A DNA stretch of 64,000 nucleotides from Bacillota bacterium (GCA_023429995.1 JAEZCE010000030.1:6842-70841), one strand, 5' to 3'; counted from the first letter of the stretch, positions 45,732 to 54,681 are shown. Notes: a model not told the origin generated them from the sequence alone. Made by a program: numbers and translations.

Positions 45732-46994
45732 TCATGGTTTGCTGTTTGCTTTTCGGTTATCGGCCGCTTTCAAAGCATCGTTTAAACTAATCGTCCCTTG
45801 CAACCATGCTGCGATATCTTTGGCATTCTCTTCCTGGAACCCGCCCCATTGTAATTGATTGTTGCCGCGATTGGCATCAATGATTTTTCCTGCCGCGGCA
45901 TATTTATCAATATCTTTTTGGCTGGGATTCGGGAACGTCGGACTTACGCCCTTAAGCATGGAGGCAGTCTTGGTTTGATTATAAAATTCTACAGCCGCTT
46001 TAACATCGCCGGTAATCACCTCAAACACCTTATCAACTTCAGCGGAGTGCTTGGTTTTAGCGCTCTTCATCCAAGTCATGTTCGGCTCAAAAATAAGCTT
46101 GGCGTCGCCGGTTTGATTGGGGAAGGGAAATACTCCGAAATCAAAGTTTTTATCGACATTCATGAAATTTTGAATCGACCAGGATCCGGATACTTTCATC
46201 GCGGCTTTTCCCTGAACCATTCTGGCGTCACAATCGGTTTGCCCGAGCGAGAACGTCTCTTTGCTCCAGGTGTTATCATAAATCAACTTATTATATTCAT
46301 AACATTTTTTGTAGGCAGCCGATTTCGCAAAAGATTCTTTTCCGGCGCGGAATTGATCCCCCCAATGGGGCGCTTTATTGAATACCTCATTAATGGCAAA
46401 TTGCATTGTAATATTACCGATACTCCACGAATCAACCATATGGGTTGCAAAGGGAGTAATACCCTTGGCCTTTAACTTGTTGATAACCTCAGCCAATTCA
46501 GTTTGAGTCGCGGGTATTTTTAAACCATTTTCCGTAAATATTTTCCGGTTATAATATACTCCTTGATAAAGGCAATTATAAACAATCCCATAGGTTTTTC
46601 CTTTCACGGTTACCCCGGGAATCGCGGCAGGCAATACTCTTTGGAGATAGCTTTTGCCGTTTAGAGCGGCCAATAGTCCTTGGCTGCCATAGACCGCAAT
46701 ATCCTGGGCTTTACCAATGATGATATCCGGCAAACCCGATTGGATGTACTGTTGCATTTTGGGATGAAAATCTTTGCCCCAATCTACTGCTTCCCACTGT
46801 AAGATGATATTAGGATATTTTGCAGCCACGGCTTTCTGGACGATATCTTCCAAACCGGTGTCGGTAGTTGACTGTCCCGCAAAAACCGTCAAAGTTACTT
46901 TTGGATCTTTCGCCGCGCCATAGGCAACCGCCGAAATAAGTAATCCGGTAATCATCAGTACGACCATGAAGCGTTTCATTACTTTTCTCATCAT
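45732..46994 (-). CDS. Extracellular sugar-binding protein of CUT1 ABC transporter
   Basis: 420 aa. A signal peptide (VMKRFMVVLMITGLLISAVAYGAA) is followed by a solute-binding fold with VTLTVFAGQSTTDTGLED, ADIIIGKAQDIAVYGSQGLL-type and IQNFMNVDKNFDFGVFPFPNQTG segments. No lipobox Cys is visible, so retention at the membrane would need another means (for a one-membrane cell, a point of doubt). ATG 46994 has AAGGGGG 5 nt upstream. Forms an operon with the two permeases and alpha-galactosidase. Confidence 0.92.
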   Translation of the reverse strand: MMRKVMKRFMVVLMITGLLISAVAYGAAKDPKVTLTVFAGQSTTDTGLEDIVQKAVAAKYPNIILQWEAVDWGKDFHPKMQQYIQSGLPDIIIGKAQDIAVYGSQGLLAALNGKSYLQRVLPAAIPGVTVKGKTYGIVYNCLYQGVYYNRKIFTENGLKIPATQTELAEVINKLKAKGITPFATHMVDSWSIGNITMQFAINEVFNKAPHWGDQFRAGKESFAKSAAYKKCYEYNKLIYDNTWSKETFSLGQTDCDARMVQGKAAMKVSGSWSIQNFMNVDKNFDFGVFPFPNQTGDAKLIFEPNMTWMKSAKTKHSAEVDKVFEVITGDVKAAVEFYNQTKTASMLKGVSPTFPNPSQKDIDKYAAAGKIIDANRGNNQLQWGGFQEENAKDIAAWLQGTISLNDALKAADNRKANSKP

Positions 46995-47141
46995 CTATAC
47001 CCCCTTGTTATTAAAAAAACAACTCATTGTTCTCAGGCAAACGCTATGGCGCCCTTCTTCCATATACGCCTCCTTCCAAATGAAATTCAACTTACAGGCG
47101 TCCATTTTGTGTCATTCAAAAATTTAGCCGGAAAAGAAATT

Positions 47142-47180
47142 AAAAAAACTCCAATAACTGTTGGAAACAGTACCGGAGTT
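47142..47180 (-). terminator. Intrinsic terminator of lacI
   Basis: A two-level stem: AACTCC/GGAGTT outside (47147-47152 with 47175-47180) and ACTGTT/AACAGT inside, followed on the minus strand by seven T (A tract 47142-47148). It separates lacI from the binding-protein operon. Confidence 0.85.
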
Positions 47181-47230
47181 GTCAAAGACTCCGGCTATCA
47201 TCTGAATGTTAATGCGAGGTAAATATTTCT

Positions 47231-47244
47231 GTGAAAATTTTCAG
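47231..47244. promoter_or_regulatory. Putative LacI-family operator, copy 1
   Basis: GTGAAAATTTTCAG with a perfect 12-bp palindromic core TGAAAATTTTCA. The same 14-mer occurs upstream of lacI. This copy is between lacI and the sugar-transport operon. Confidence 0.6.
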
Positions 47245-47279
47245 ATTCCTGCCGGATTAATATGAAAAAAATATTTTTT

Positions 47280-48353
47280 TCAGACCAACTTCATTTTTTT
47301 CTCGCTTTCCCGATTGATACCTGAAACCGTCGATGCCCCCAATGACTGACGTTCTATTACTTGAGTCGGCAAAAGGATTTGACGCTGTTCAAGAATATTG
47401 TCGTTTAACAATACCAATAACATTTCCGCAGCCAATCTGCCCATTTCAACCACGGGCCAATGAACGGAAGCCAGGGGCGGGACAACGAAGGCCGAGGCCT
47501 CGTCATCGTCAAACCCGATTAAAGAAGCATCATCCGGTACCCTGAGCCCTCTTTCATATAACGCGCGCATCACTCCGGCCGCCAAAAAGTCATTATAAAC
47601 AAAAAATCCGGTCGGAGTTGGACTGGCGTTATCCAGCAAACGAATCGTGGCCATATAAGCCTCCTGTTGCGATTCACCGCCTTCAACCGTATAACGCTCA
47701 TCATACCGGAGTTGATAGTCTTGTAACGCTTTCCGGTATCCCTCCAACCTTGCCATTGCGGCTAAGGTGTTTAACTTGCCGCTGATATGGGCGATATATT
47801 GGTGCCCGCGGCTAGCCAAAGCCGATGTGGCCGCATAAGCGCCGCCAAAGCTGTCAACATCAACATAAGGGGTGTTGAGTACGGAAACGGCCCGCCCTAA
47901 GGTTACAAAAGGACACTTCAATTCATCCAAAACTTTGACAAACGGGTCATCGATCTGAGTCTGCGCTAATATAAAACCGGCAATCCCATTTTCAGCCATT
48001 TCCAAAATTTGCTGCTTCGGGTCCATATCACGCCGGGCGGTGCTTAAAATGACCTGATATTCGCTGGTCTCAAAAACCTGGTGCACTCCGGCCAGGAACT
48101 TGCCGAAGAATGATGCGCCGTTGACAAAAACATCGGAACTTTCCACCAAAAAGGCAATCGCTTTGCCGTTCCCCTTCCGTGATTCATTCCGCAGCGGCGG
48201 TTCATATCCCATCGACTTTGCCAACGCGGATACCTTATCCCGAATTTCATCGTTTACACCGGCGCTTTCCGTCAATACCCTGGAAACGGTGCTGATGGAT
48301 ACCTGTGCGGCTTTGGCAATGTCGGTAATCGTTACTTTTTTGAATTTAGCCAC
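47280..48353 (-). CDS. LacI family transcriptional regulator
   Basis: 357 aa starting at GTG 48353 with AAGGGGCG 6 nt upstream. N-terminal LacI helix-turn-helix and hinge: VTITDIAKAAQVSISTVSRVLTESAGV, then a periplasmic-binding-protein-like sugar-binding domain (AGFILAQTQ, GFDDDEASAFVVPPLASVHWPV). It probably represses the alpha-galactoside transport/hydrolysis operon downstream and its own gene, through the paired sites at 47231 and 48445. The effector is probably a galactoside or a phosphorylated derivative (inference). Confidence 0.93.
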   Translation of the reverse strand: MAKFKKVTITDIAKAAQVSISTVSRVLTESAGVNDEIRDKVSALAKSMGYEPPLRNESRKGNGKAIAFLVESSDVFVNGASFFGKFLAGVHQVFETSEYQVILSTARRDMDPKQQILEMAENGIAGFILAQTQIDDPFVKVLDELKCPFVTLGRAVSVLNTPYVDVDSFGGAYAATSALASRGHQYIAHISGKLNTLAAMARLEGYRKALQDYQLRYDERYTVEGGESQQEAYMATIRLLDNASPTPTGFFVYNDFLAAGVMRALYERGLRVPDDASLIGFDDDEASAFVVPPLASVHWPVVEMGRLAAEMLLVLLNDNILEQRQILLPTQVIERQSLGASTVSGINRESEKKMKLV

Positions 48354-48444
48354 AAATTTCGCCCCTTATTCACAAAACCTTTTCTACATTATATAATTTA
48401 TCATCTGAAAATTCCATGCGAAATTGATAAAAAAGCAAAGGAAC

Positions 48445-48458
48445 GTGAAAATTTTCAG
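48445..48458. promoter_or_regulatory. Putative LacI-family operator, copy 2
   Basis: Exact second copy of GTGAAAATTTTCAG, about 90 bp upstream of the lacI start, in the right place for autoregulation. A degenerate copy (CTGAAAATTCCA) lies near 48403-48414. Confidence 0.6.
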
Positions 48459-48517
48459 CCTCTCGTTCATAAGCCGATCCTGCTGAGCGTCTTCTTGGCT
48501 AACCCCTTCGTCAACGC

Positions 48518-49276
48518 CTACCATAGAATCTCTTCCGGGTACTCTATCCCCTCCAAACTAAGTTCATTTTCGGAACATCCATGTTCCCGCGCTCCATTAA
48601 CGACTACTTCCTTAATTTCGATATGGTCGGCATCGGAGTGGAATTCGGCGAGTCGTTTGGCAATCGCGGTCAAATTCTTCAGGCGTTTCTCGTGATTCAT
48701 TTTTAAATATTTGATGTTGAGAAAATCCACATATTGAACAGCAATTTCATGGAAGCAAAGATAACGGTTATTCATCAATTTCAGCCAACGGTTAAAAGCG
48801 TTTTCAGTTGTTATTTCCTCAAAACACGCGGTAAAGGCCGCTTGAAACAGGCGAATTGTTGCAATGGGACCATCCCAGACAACATTTTTTTCGAATGCGA
48901 GGTCATATGCATATTTCGATTTTGTAAGGTTCCGCATCCGTAATTTTACCAAGTCATTAAGGGCCAGCATCACAAAAAACATTTCCGGATAAAGGCAGTT
49001 GCATTGATAATATACATTATTCTTGGGGAGGATCATAGAATGAAATTTCATGATCGTCTCATTGATGCCGTTTCCCACAAGTTCAATCTCCCGGTCACCC
49101 TGCATGGCGTGGCGGATATCATAACAGAACGCCAATATCCGAGCGGATATGTTATTGTAAGCCTGGGAATCATCGGCAGTTATTTGATATAAAGCATCGA
49201 TTAAATTTTCAAAATCGTTAAAATCGCCGCTGATTTCGACTCCGGTCAAATTCGGGGTATTTTTTATTTGAATCAT
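48518..49276 (-). CDS. Hypothetical protein, about 252 aa
   Basis: Soluble protein with no TM or signal peptide. The N-terminus IQIKNTPNLTGVEISGDFNDFENLIDALYQI and the rest resemble an uncharacterised Clostridia family (I recall a DUF in the 6904 range, unsure). I place the start at ATG 49276 for this conserved N-terminus; the frame opens at 49315 and AAAGGAAA is about 14 nt upstream of the chosen ATG, so the start is uncertain. It is upstream of lacI with a 164-bp gap. Function unknown. Confidence 0.65.
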   Translation of the reverse strand: MIQIKNTPNLTGVEISGDFNDFENLIDALYQITADDSQAYNNISARILAFCYDIRHAMQGDREIELVGNGINETIMKFHSMILPKNNVYYQCNCLYPEMFFVMLALNDLVKLRMRNLTKSKYAYDLAFEKNVVWDGPIATIRLFQAAFTACFEEITTENAFNRWLKLMNNRYLCFHEIAVQYVDFLNIKYLKMNHEKRLKNLTAIAKRLAEFHSDADHIEIKEVVVNGAREHGCSENELSLEGIEYPEEILW

Positions 49277-49360
49277 CGTAAAGTGGAATTTCCTTTCTGA
49301 ATTTTTTCTGTACAAGCCAGCACCTATGATAGCCCTTCAAACGGTCTTTCATAAGAACCC

Positions 49361-49416
49361 ATGAAAATAAAACGGGCCGAAGGATGCGCTCTAAACCGGC
49401 GAAGTTTTATTTTCAT
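49361..49416. terminator. Long hairpin, probable bidirectional terminator
   Basis: ATGAAAATAAAAC (49361-49373) is perfectly complementary to GTTTTATTTTCAT (49404-49416), with a GC-rich 30-nt centre that can extend the stem. T runs on both strands. It lies between the VOC gene (minus) and the hypothetical gene. Confidence 0.65.
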
Positions 49417-49555
49417 ATTAGTTTTGCTATTTTAATCGGAAATTCCTCTATTTATCGTGTTAGAGCCCGGGCTGAAAAAACGACCCGGATGATGAGGTTT
49501 TTATGTTTTAAAAATGCAATCTGCCGGATTCATCAAGGCCTTCTGTTTATACTTC

Positions 49556-49924
49556 CTAAAACGGATTTCCTATTTCAATGATGTGATGATCGGGATCATA
49601 TATCCTGAATATTTTTTGCCACGGCAGTTCAACAATTCCATGAACCACCGGGACTCCCTTTTCAATCATTTTCCGGTATTCTTTTTCAAGATCTTCGGCT
49701 TCGAAATAAATGATGATATTGTTTTGTCCTTGTTTTCCGGGATGAATAAGCTCTTTGATTTCATTTTCCGGCCCCAATTGATTGGCGGAGTGGATGGCAA
49801 ACCGTTCTTTGAAGACAATCATATTCCCCCAGTCGTGTAATATTTCCAAACCCATGATTTCCTTGTAAAACAGGCATGATTGATGAATATCCTCAACCAA
49901 GACGATTGTGTCCACATGTCTCAT
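49556..49924 (-). CDS. VOC (glyoxalase/bleomycin-resistance) superfamily protein
   Basis: 122 aa with the single-domain VOC pattern: MRHVDTIVLVEDIHQSCLFYKEIMGLEIL at the start and RIYDPDHHIIEIGNPF at the end, whose Asp-His and Glu resemble the usual metal site. VOC proteins range from glyoxalase to dioxygenase to antibiotic binding, so a substrate cannot be assigned. ATG 49924 is preceded by a GGGAAGGGAGAGG tract. Confidence 0.88.
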   Translation of the reverse strand: MRHVDTIVLVEDIHQSCLFYKEIMGLEILHDWGNMIVFKERFAIHSANQLGPENEIKELIHPGKQGQNNIIIYFEAEDLEKEYRKMIEKGVPVVHGIVELPWQKIFRIYDPDHHIIEIGNPF

Positions 49925-49954
49925 GAAGTTTCCTCTCCCTTCCCTTCTGCTAGA

Positions 49955-50860
49955 TCACCGTCTCACTCCTACCTCCGGCAGGCGGATCTTTCCTCCCAAG
50001 TTTAGCACCCATACCGTCACCCAACCGAAGATAAAGTTGGAACTGAATAGTTCTCTGAAGTGAACGGCGGCAACCGCTTCCGGCATGACCGGATTATACG
50101 GCAATAACAATCCCGAACTCATCAGTACCGCAAACAACAGCGATACCGCCAACCCCAATTCCCACCCCTTGCCCTTCATCAGCTTGACCACCAGGACGGC
50201 CAATCCGGCCCAGATGAATCCCCGTCCCAATTGCACCAGGGGAATCAGCCAGACCGGGGCGGTCATCCCGGCATAATAAGCTCTGACAGCCGGGCTCCGC
50301 CAGGCCACCAAAAATCCAAAAGATAAATATATTATGTAATAGCTGACCGCAATCACCCCCAGCTTCCAAAGCCACCCGGTCCACGGCATAAGAAACCGGA
50401 TGCGGTTGTGATTGCCAAAAGGAGCGGCGCCGGAGGGACGCATTTTCCCCATGATCAACACCGCCAGCGGCGCAAACAAGCAGGCCGTGACGGCGCCCCG
50501 GCAAAGAAGCCACCCAATCGTCTCCGCCGTCATTTTATGGGTTAAATACTTCAGAAACACCAACGACTCAATCTGTGACAGAAAATCGCTGATGCCGAAA
50601 TAAATTACCGCCACGGCCCCCATTAGCTTCCAACCATGCCAGTGGGATCGCCGGATCGGATAAGCCATCACCGCGGCATTGAGAAAACAGATTCCCAACC
50701 AGACAAGGGAGACTTTAGCCGTCATTTCGGCCGGTACCGGAGGCAGTTCAAGATTAACCGCCACTATCCTGGAACTGAGGAGGTTAGCGATAAATAACGA
50801 AAGCCCCAGCCCGATCAGTTGCGCCATGAGAAGAATTCTGGATTTTAAACTGAACTTCAT
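49955..50860 (-). CDS. Multi-pass membrane protein of unknown function
   Basis: 301 aa with about eight hydrophobic segments (for example LLMAQLIGLGLSLFIANLL, AVTACLFAPLAVLIMG and GFIWAGLAVLVVKLM) and basic loops. No family recognised. The ATG at 50860 precedes a first TM with a positive N-terminus. It is downstream of the DUF1648 gene on the same strand with a 42-bp gap, and may share its transcript. Confidence 0.75.
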   Translation of the reverse strand: MKFSLKSRILLMAQLIGLGLSLFIANLLSSRIVAVNLELPPVPAEMTAKVSLVWLGICFLNAAVMAYPIRRSHWHGWKLMGAVAVIYFGISDFLSQIESLVFLKYLTHKMTAETIGWLLCRGAVTACLFAPLAVLIMGKMRPSGAAPFGNHNRIRFLMPWTGWLWKLGVIAVSYYIIYLSFGFLVAWRSPAVRAYYAGMTAPVWLIPLVQLGRGFIWAGLAVLVVKLMKGKGWELGLAVSLLFAVLMSSGLLLPYNPVMPEAVAAVHFRELFSSNFIFGWVTVWVLNLGGKIRLPEVGVRR

Positions 50861-50902
50861 GGACTACACCTCATTCCCCTTGATTTTATTAATCGTCTCT
50901 TA

Positions 50903-51403
50903 CTACTTCGCTTTTAGGGATAAAGCGATATAAATTCCGATTGTTCCGAGCATGATTAGCAAAATTACCGGAAGAAACATGATTCCTAATGTAAAGGAAC
51001 CGGATTTAGCGGATTGTAATGTGACAAACTGTATATATGTAAAAATAATTATTATTTCAACCTTCAATATTGTGATGAACCTGCTAGCGAACCGATATTG
51101 CCGCTTCGCATTATTTTCCGTAATTGTGACCCCATAATTATAGATATGGGGAAAGCGGGCAAGGATAGTGAGTAGGATATAAAGTAACAATAGTACCGGT
51201 AGCAGAATCAACAGTTCATTTTTACTTCCGTAACTATCCGCCTGCCCGGCAAGATTAAAATGAGTCCCAACTCTATCCGGTAATTGCTCCCACATTACAA
51301 ATGTAAAAGTTAAGCACAATAAGATGAAAGCAAAGGATAAAATCTCCAGAAAATAATCAAATGTTTGCAACGGTATTTTCAATTTGGGCCTTTGTTTTAC
51401 CAT
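50903..51403 (-). CDS. DUF1648-domain (SdpI-like) membrane protein
   Basis: 166 aa, about four TM helices. The segment LPDRVGTHFNLAGQADSYGSK is the DUF1648 signature found in SdpI-type immunity proteins and other membrane proteins of Bacillota. No toxin partner is adjacent. The start overlaps the phzF stop by 7 bp, so it follows phzF in the transcript. Function unproven. Confidence 0.85.
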   Translation of the reverse strand: MVKQRPKLKIPLQTFDYFLEILSFAFILLCLTFTFVMWEQLPDRVGTHFNLAGQADSYGSKNELLILLPVLLLLYILLTILARFPHIYNYGVTITENNAKRQYRFASRFITILKVEIIIIFTYIQFVTLQSAKSGSFTLGIMFLPVILLIMLGTIGIYIALSLKAK

Positions 51404-52320
51404 ATATTCCCCTTCTTTTGCGATTCTAAATAAAATACCCCCTCAATCATCACTTTCCCGTTTCCGCCAACAAAAATATTCATCCGTCCGTTCTCTTTTC
51501 GGGCATCGATTTCGATCGCGCAAGGCATGTTCGTGATATGGCCTTGTTCCGCTTTTAATTGAATTTTAGTCCGGCCTTGATAATAATGCTCCAAAAGATA
51601 GGCTCCCAGCGCCCCATTACCCACACCGCACCCCGGATCTTCAATCCCTTCTCGGGGACAAATATTCCGGGTATGCAGATCCTTATCCGAATCATCGGTT
51701 TCAAAGGTGAATAACTGCGCTTCCCTTATCCCAATATGGGCACAAAAATTTCTTAAAGGTTCAATCTTTCTTTGCGCCCGCAGCAATGCTTCCAATGATT
51801 TCAGCGGCACAATCAAGTGACCCAATCCGGTATCAATCGGTTGGATCGGTAAATCCGGAATCAAGTCATCTTCAGGGATTCCAAACAGATCGGCAACCGC
51901 GTTTCTTTCAGTTACAACAGGGTAGAATTCCGGCGGTGGTTGTTCCATCATGACCATTGGCCCAATCAAATTTTGAGTAATCTTTATCAGTTTGACACCG
52001 GCATTGGTTTTGATATGGAGAACGCTTTCTGTGGATAAATCGATGTTATGGCATTGGATATAGGCAAGGATCGCCGCTATTGTAGGATGGCCGGCAATCG
52101 GAAGTTCTTCCGCCGGAGTGAAATACCGCAATTGAAAATCGGCATTCCCTTCCGCGGAAGGGAACATAAAAACGGTTTCCACCAGATTGAGTTGTGTGGC
52201 GATCCTTTGCATTGTCAGGGTATCCAAATTTTCCGCATCCGTAAAAACTGCGGCCGGGTTTCCTCCAAAAGGTTTTTCGGCAAAGCTATTGACCACAAAA
52301 AACTTTTTACTTTTCATCAT
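51397..52320 (-). CDS. PhzF family isomerase/epimerase-like protein
   Basis: About 307 aa. The N-terminus KKFFVVNSFAEKPFGGNPAAVF and the catalytic Glu in NLVETVFMFP, plus GHPTIAAILAY and GCGVGNGALGAYLLE, match the PhzF/DapF-like fold. PhzF in phenazine makers isomerises an anthranilate-pathway intermediate; the many homologues elsewhere have unknown substrates. I chose ATG 52320 (MMKSKKFF) as the family start; the frame opens at 52422 and neither start has a clear Shine-Dalgarno. No other phenazine genes are present. Confidence 0.85.
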   Translation of the reverse strand: MMKSKKFFVVNSFAEKPFGGNPAAVFTDAENLDTLTMQRIATQLNLVETVFMFPSAEGNADFQLRYFTPAEELPIAGHPTIAAILAYIQCHNIDLSTESVLHIKTNAGVKLIKITQNLIGPMVMMEQPPPEFYPVVTERNAVADLFGIPEDDLIPDLPIQPIDTGLGHLIVPLKSLEALLRAQRKIEPLRNFCAHIGIREAQLFTFETDDSDKDLHTRNICPREGIEDPGCGVGNGALGAYLLEHYYQGRTKIQLKAEQGHITNMPCAIEIDARKENGRMNIFVGGNGKVMIEGVFYLESQKKGNIW

Positions 52321-52422
52321 GAACACCAACCGTTTTCGGAAATTGCGAGAACTCTTTTTGTTCGATATTTGTTGGACATCATCAGTATGCAGGGGCCATG
52401 CTCTTAAATTCTCATGATTCAT

Positions 52423-52790
52423 AACGTTTTTTAAATCCTGTTCATCCAGTTAATCCTGTTTAAGTCCTTTTATTAAGGCCTTAGTTCATAGCTTACGTTG
52501 ACACGATTTACAGGATTTACAGGATTTACGGGATTATTGGAAACTTTGTGCTCCGGCTGTTTTTTAATTTGAGTGTTTCATTTTTTCCAGCCCATTTGTC
52601 AACTTTTGTTTATATTCGCTGGAATGTTAATGAGTTAACCTGGTTTTTAGGATTCGGGAAACTTCATTTCGGCCCATTGTTCCCACTCCCCAACCGCGCC
52701 CACCTTCAGGCTTCATAATCTCCACACCCTGTTTCAGGATTGGTAAATGGTGCAGATTCGCCCATAATACCGGGCTTTATCAAATAATCT
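52423..52790. repeat. Intergenic region with inverted AATCCTG/ACAGGATT repeats
   Basis: No gene seen. Near 52431-52470 ATCCTG/ATCCAG units recur at about 11-12 bp spacing (AATCCTGTTCATCCAGTTA). Near 52500-52537 the reverse complement occurs as GATTTACAGGATTTACAGG. The two blocks face each other and could fold into a large hairpin. A related CAGGATTTACA occurs near 55195. Confidence 0.55.
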
Positions 52791-53852
52791 TCATTTATAT
52801 TTTTTAAAAAACCGAATGATATCTTTCCCCATCATTGCAGTAATTTCATGGCCTACCAGCGGATAAACAACAAACTTTGCCGAGCAATATTTACTTTTAT
52901 AGATATTCTCCGCAAATGGCCAACGTTTGAGGGGCGTTTTCCCAAAATTACCATTGATTACCCCTCTGTCTTCACTATCGTAACTATCATCGAAAGGAAC
53001 TGAATCGTTTTGGTCCAGGCTGCCAATGTAAAAATATAGCGGGACTTTTTGAAATGCCTCTAGAGCAAATTTCCGGCCCGTCAATTTTTCGATATCCGCA
53101 ACCCCAATCGGGTAACGAAGGGTTTGACCTTTATATTCAGATACCGGCGCTATCGGCCATCCCCCGGGTGAGCCGACCGCGGCCGCTCTTACCCTTTCCG
53201 GGTGTAGAATGGCAAATCGGTTGACAAACATTCCCGATGCTGAAAATCCAGCCATTAAAACCTTTTCATTCAAAACAAGTCCTTTTGGTTTCATCCTTCC
53301 CCTGGCATCATCAATCATCGAAATTAATTGCCGATCAATTCGTTTAAGCCCTTCAATTTCAGTTGTTAGCGAATCTCTATCAAGAGCATGCGTATACAAA
53401 TTTTCATATTTTTGCAGCCGGGGGAAAACAGGGATTAATAATGGCGTTTCAAGTTGTTCCGCTATGGTAGCGCCGATTCCCTGTAAATCGTTGACCACGG
53501 CGCTTTCATGCGCTACCCAATTGTCATTTGCGAAACCGGAATTATTCGGCATGACGAAAAGATACTTCATTTTTTTATTACTTGAATTTTTAGGGATATA
53601 AAAATAATAAGGCCAATGAAAGCCCTTTTTTATATCCGGTTGCACTCTTGTGTATAATTGATCATCCAGACACGGCGCTAAACTATATATGGCTGGGCGC
53701 CCTTCTTTTTTAATGGGTGCGCTAACGGAGATAACCGGTTTCGTAAAATCATGCAGATGTTTATTGTATAAATTTAAACGGGTAGATTTGATAAATAATA
53801 AACCAAAAATTACGATGACGACAACGACGATCAACCATAAATATTTACGCAT
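52791..53852 (-). CDS. Membrane-anchored alpha/beta hydrolase-like protein
   Basis: 353 aa from ATG 53852, with TAGGAGGT 5 nt upstream. A single N-terminal TM (about 5-26, LWLIVVVVIVIFGLLFI) anchors an alpha/beta hydrolase domain: nucleophile elbow MAGFSASGMFVNRFAILHPERV, Asp near YFYIGSLDQNDSV and His in YPLVGHEITAMM. Substrate unknown. It overlaps the upstream 84-aa gene's end: the stop codon of that gene is part of this Shine-Dalgarno, so translation is coupled. Confidence 0.82.
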   Translation of the reverse strand: MRKYLWLIVVVVIVIFGLLFIKSTRLNLYNKHLHDFTKPVISVSAPIKKEGRPAIYSLAPCLDDQLYTRVQPDIKKGFHWPYYFYIPKNSSNKKMKYLFVMPNNSGFANDNWVAHESAVVNDLQGIGATIAEQLETPLLIPVFPRLQKYENLYTHALDRDSLTTEIEGLKRIDRQLISMIDDARGRMKPKGLVLNEKVLMAGFSASGMFVNRFAILHPERVRAAAVGSPGGWPIAPVSEYKGQTLRYPIGVADIEKLTGRKFALEAFQKVPLYFYIGSLDQNDSVPFDDSYDSEDRGVINGNFGKTPLKRWPFAENIYKSKYCSAKFVVYPLVGHEITAMMGKDIIRFFKKYK

Positions 53853-53862
53853 GAGAGACCTC

Positions 53863-54117
53863 CTATCCATAGGCTATCATGAATTCCAAATTCTCCCCGA
53901 TATCCATATAAAATTTCGTCTGTTCATACGGGACCAAACAGAAATTACCCCTATGAGGCTCTTGGAGAATGAATTGTTTATGAATGATTTCGACAACTGT
54001 TCCTTCAGGCAATCGATTTTTCCAACATAACGATTCAACAAATACACCCATTAACATTAACCTATTTTCAAAAAATCCACATTTAAATAAATTTTCACAA
54101 TACAATTCCACATTCAT
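53863..54117 (-). CDS. Small hypothetical protein, 84 aa
   Basis: Stop TAG (53865-53863) is the first part of the TAGGAGG Shine-Dalgarno of the following hydrolase, a typical coupled arrangement. The product is a compact soluble protein (NVELYCENLFKCGFFENRL...LPEGTVVEIIHKQFIL) of unknown family. Ribosome-binding site weak. Coupling makes it a plausible real gene. Confidence 0.55.
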   Translation of the reverse strand: MNVELYCENLFKCGFFENRLMLMGVFVESLCWKNRLPEGTVVEIIHKQFILQEPHRGNFCLVPYEQTKFYMDIGENLEFMIAYG

Positions 54118-54377
54118 CCCATAATCCCTGCCGGATATTAGGTATAAAAAATGCCCCGGTTTATCCCGCGGTAGTATGGGGGATTACCGAGATTCTGAAA
54201 TCAAAAACCCGCTATATGAATTGAAATAAATAATTGATCAAAGCTAAAAATCAGATCATATCCAGGTCGGATTGTTGGTCTCGACCTCTCTCTTGCTCTC
54301 CCCCAATGATGCCAGCACAAAGGAGCACATACAGTGGGAGAGTAACCCCACGCACAAGTGTGTGCTGTCTTCGGGGC
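54118..54377. other. Intergenic region with nested short hairpins
   Basis: I see no gene. CTCTCCC (54296-54302) can pair with GGGAGAG (54336-54342), and just downstream GCACA/TGTGC sit inside CCCC/GGGG ends (about 54346-54375). It looks like decayed repetitive or mobile DNA, but no element is identified. Confidence 0.35.
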
Positions 54378-54641
54378 CTAAAGAATTTTGGCGACATCGG
54401 CTAGGGTTACCCTACCACTTGAATCAGTTAAATTCAATTCGCTTCCAAGGAGAAGAGCAAGGGTCAATGTCATCAAGCTATCATAGGTAAATTCCCCAAA
54501 ACTCTCGGGTCTAAATGCCGACATCTCATATCCTGTTTCGATATCTCCACCATGAACATCGGGCGCTTTTGCCGTGCTTACAACGATTGCTTGAGGCTTT
54601 ATTGGGCATTTATCCAATAATCCCTTCTCGATAAAATTCAT
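54378..54641 (-). CDS. Hypothetical protein, 87 aa
   Basis: ATG 54641. The product (NFIEKGLLDKCPIKPQAIVVS...EFTYDSLMTLTLALLLGSEL) is soluble and of no recognised family. GGAGG is 14 nt upstream inside the arm of a perfect 9-bp hairpin (54650-54681), so expression may depend on hairpin opening. It could also be a remnant of a longer gene. Confidence 0.45.
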   Translation of the reverse strand: MNFIEKGLLDKCPIKPQAIVVSTAKAPDVHGGDIETGYEMSAFRPESFGEFTYDSLMTLTLALLLGSELNLTDSSGRVTLADVAKIL

Positions 54642-54649
54642 AATGATTT

Positions 54650-54681
54650 AACCAGCCTCCAGCTAATGCCGAAGGCTGGTT
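54650..54681 (-). promoter_or_regulatory. Hairpin overlapping the ribosome-binding site of the 87-aa gene
   Basis: AACCAGCCT (54650-54658) and AGGCTGGTT (54673-54681) form a perfect 9-bp stem. On the minus strand no T tract follows, so it is a poor terminator, and its 3' arm overlaps the GGAGG before ATG 54641. Confidence 0.5.

Larger units (their letters stand above)
46995..47279 (-). promoter_or_regulatory. Operon promoter region with lacI terminator and putative operator
   Basis: Upstream of the binding-protein gene. It contains the lacI terminator (47142-47180) and a 14-bp site GTGAAAATTTTCAG (47231-47244) identical to one upstream of lacI (48445-48458). The promoter should lie between 46995 and 47141; I could not pick it confidently. 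Confidence 0.55.
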
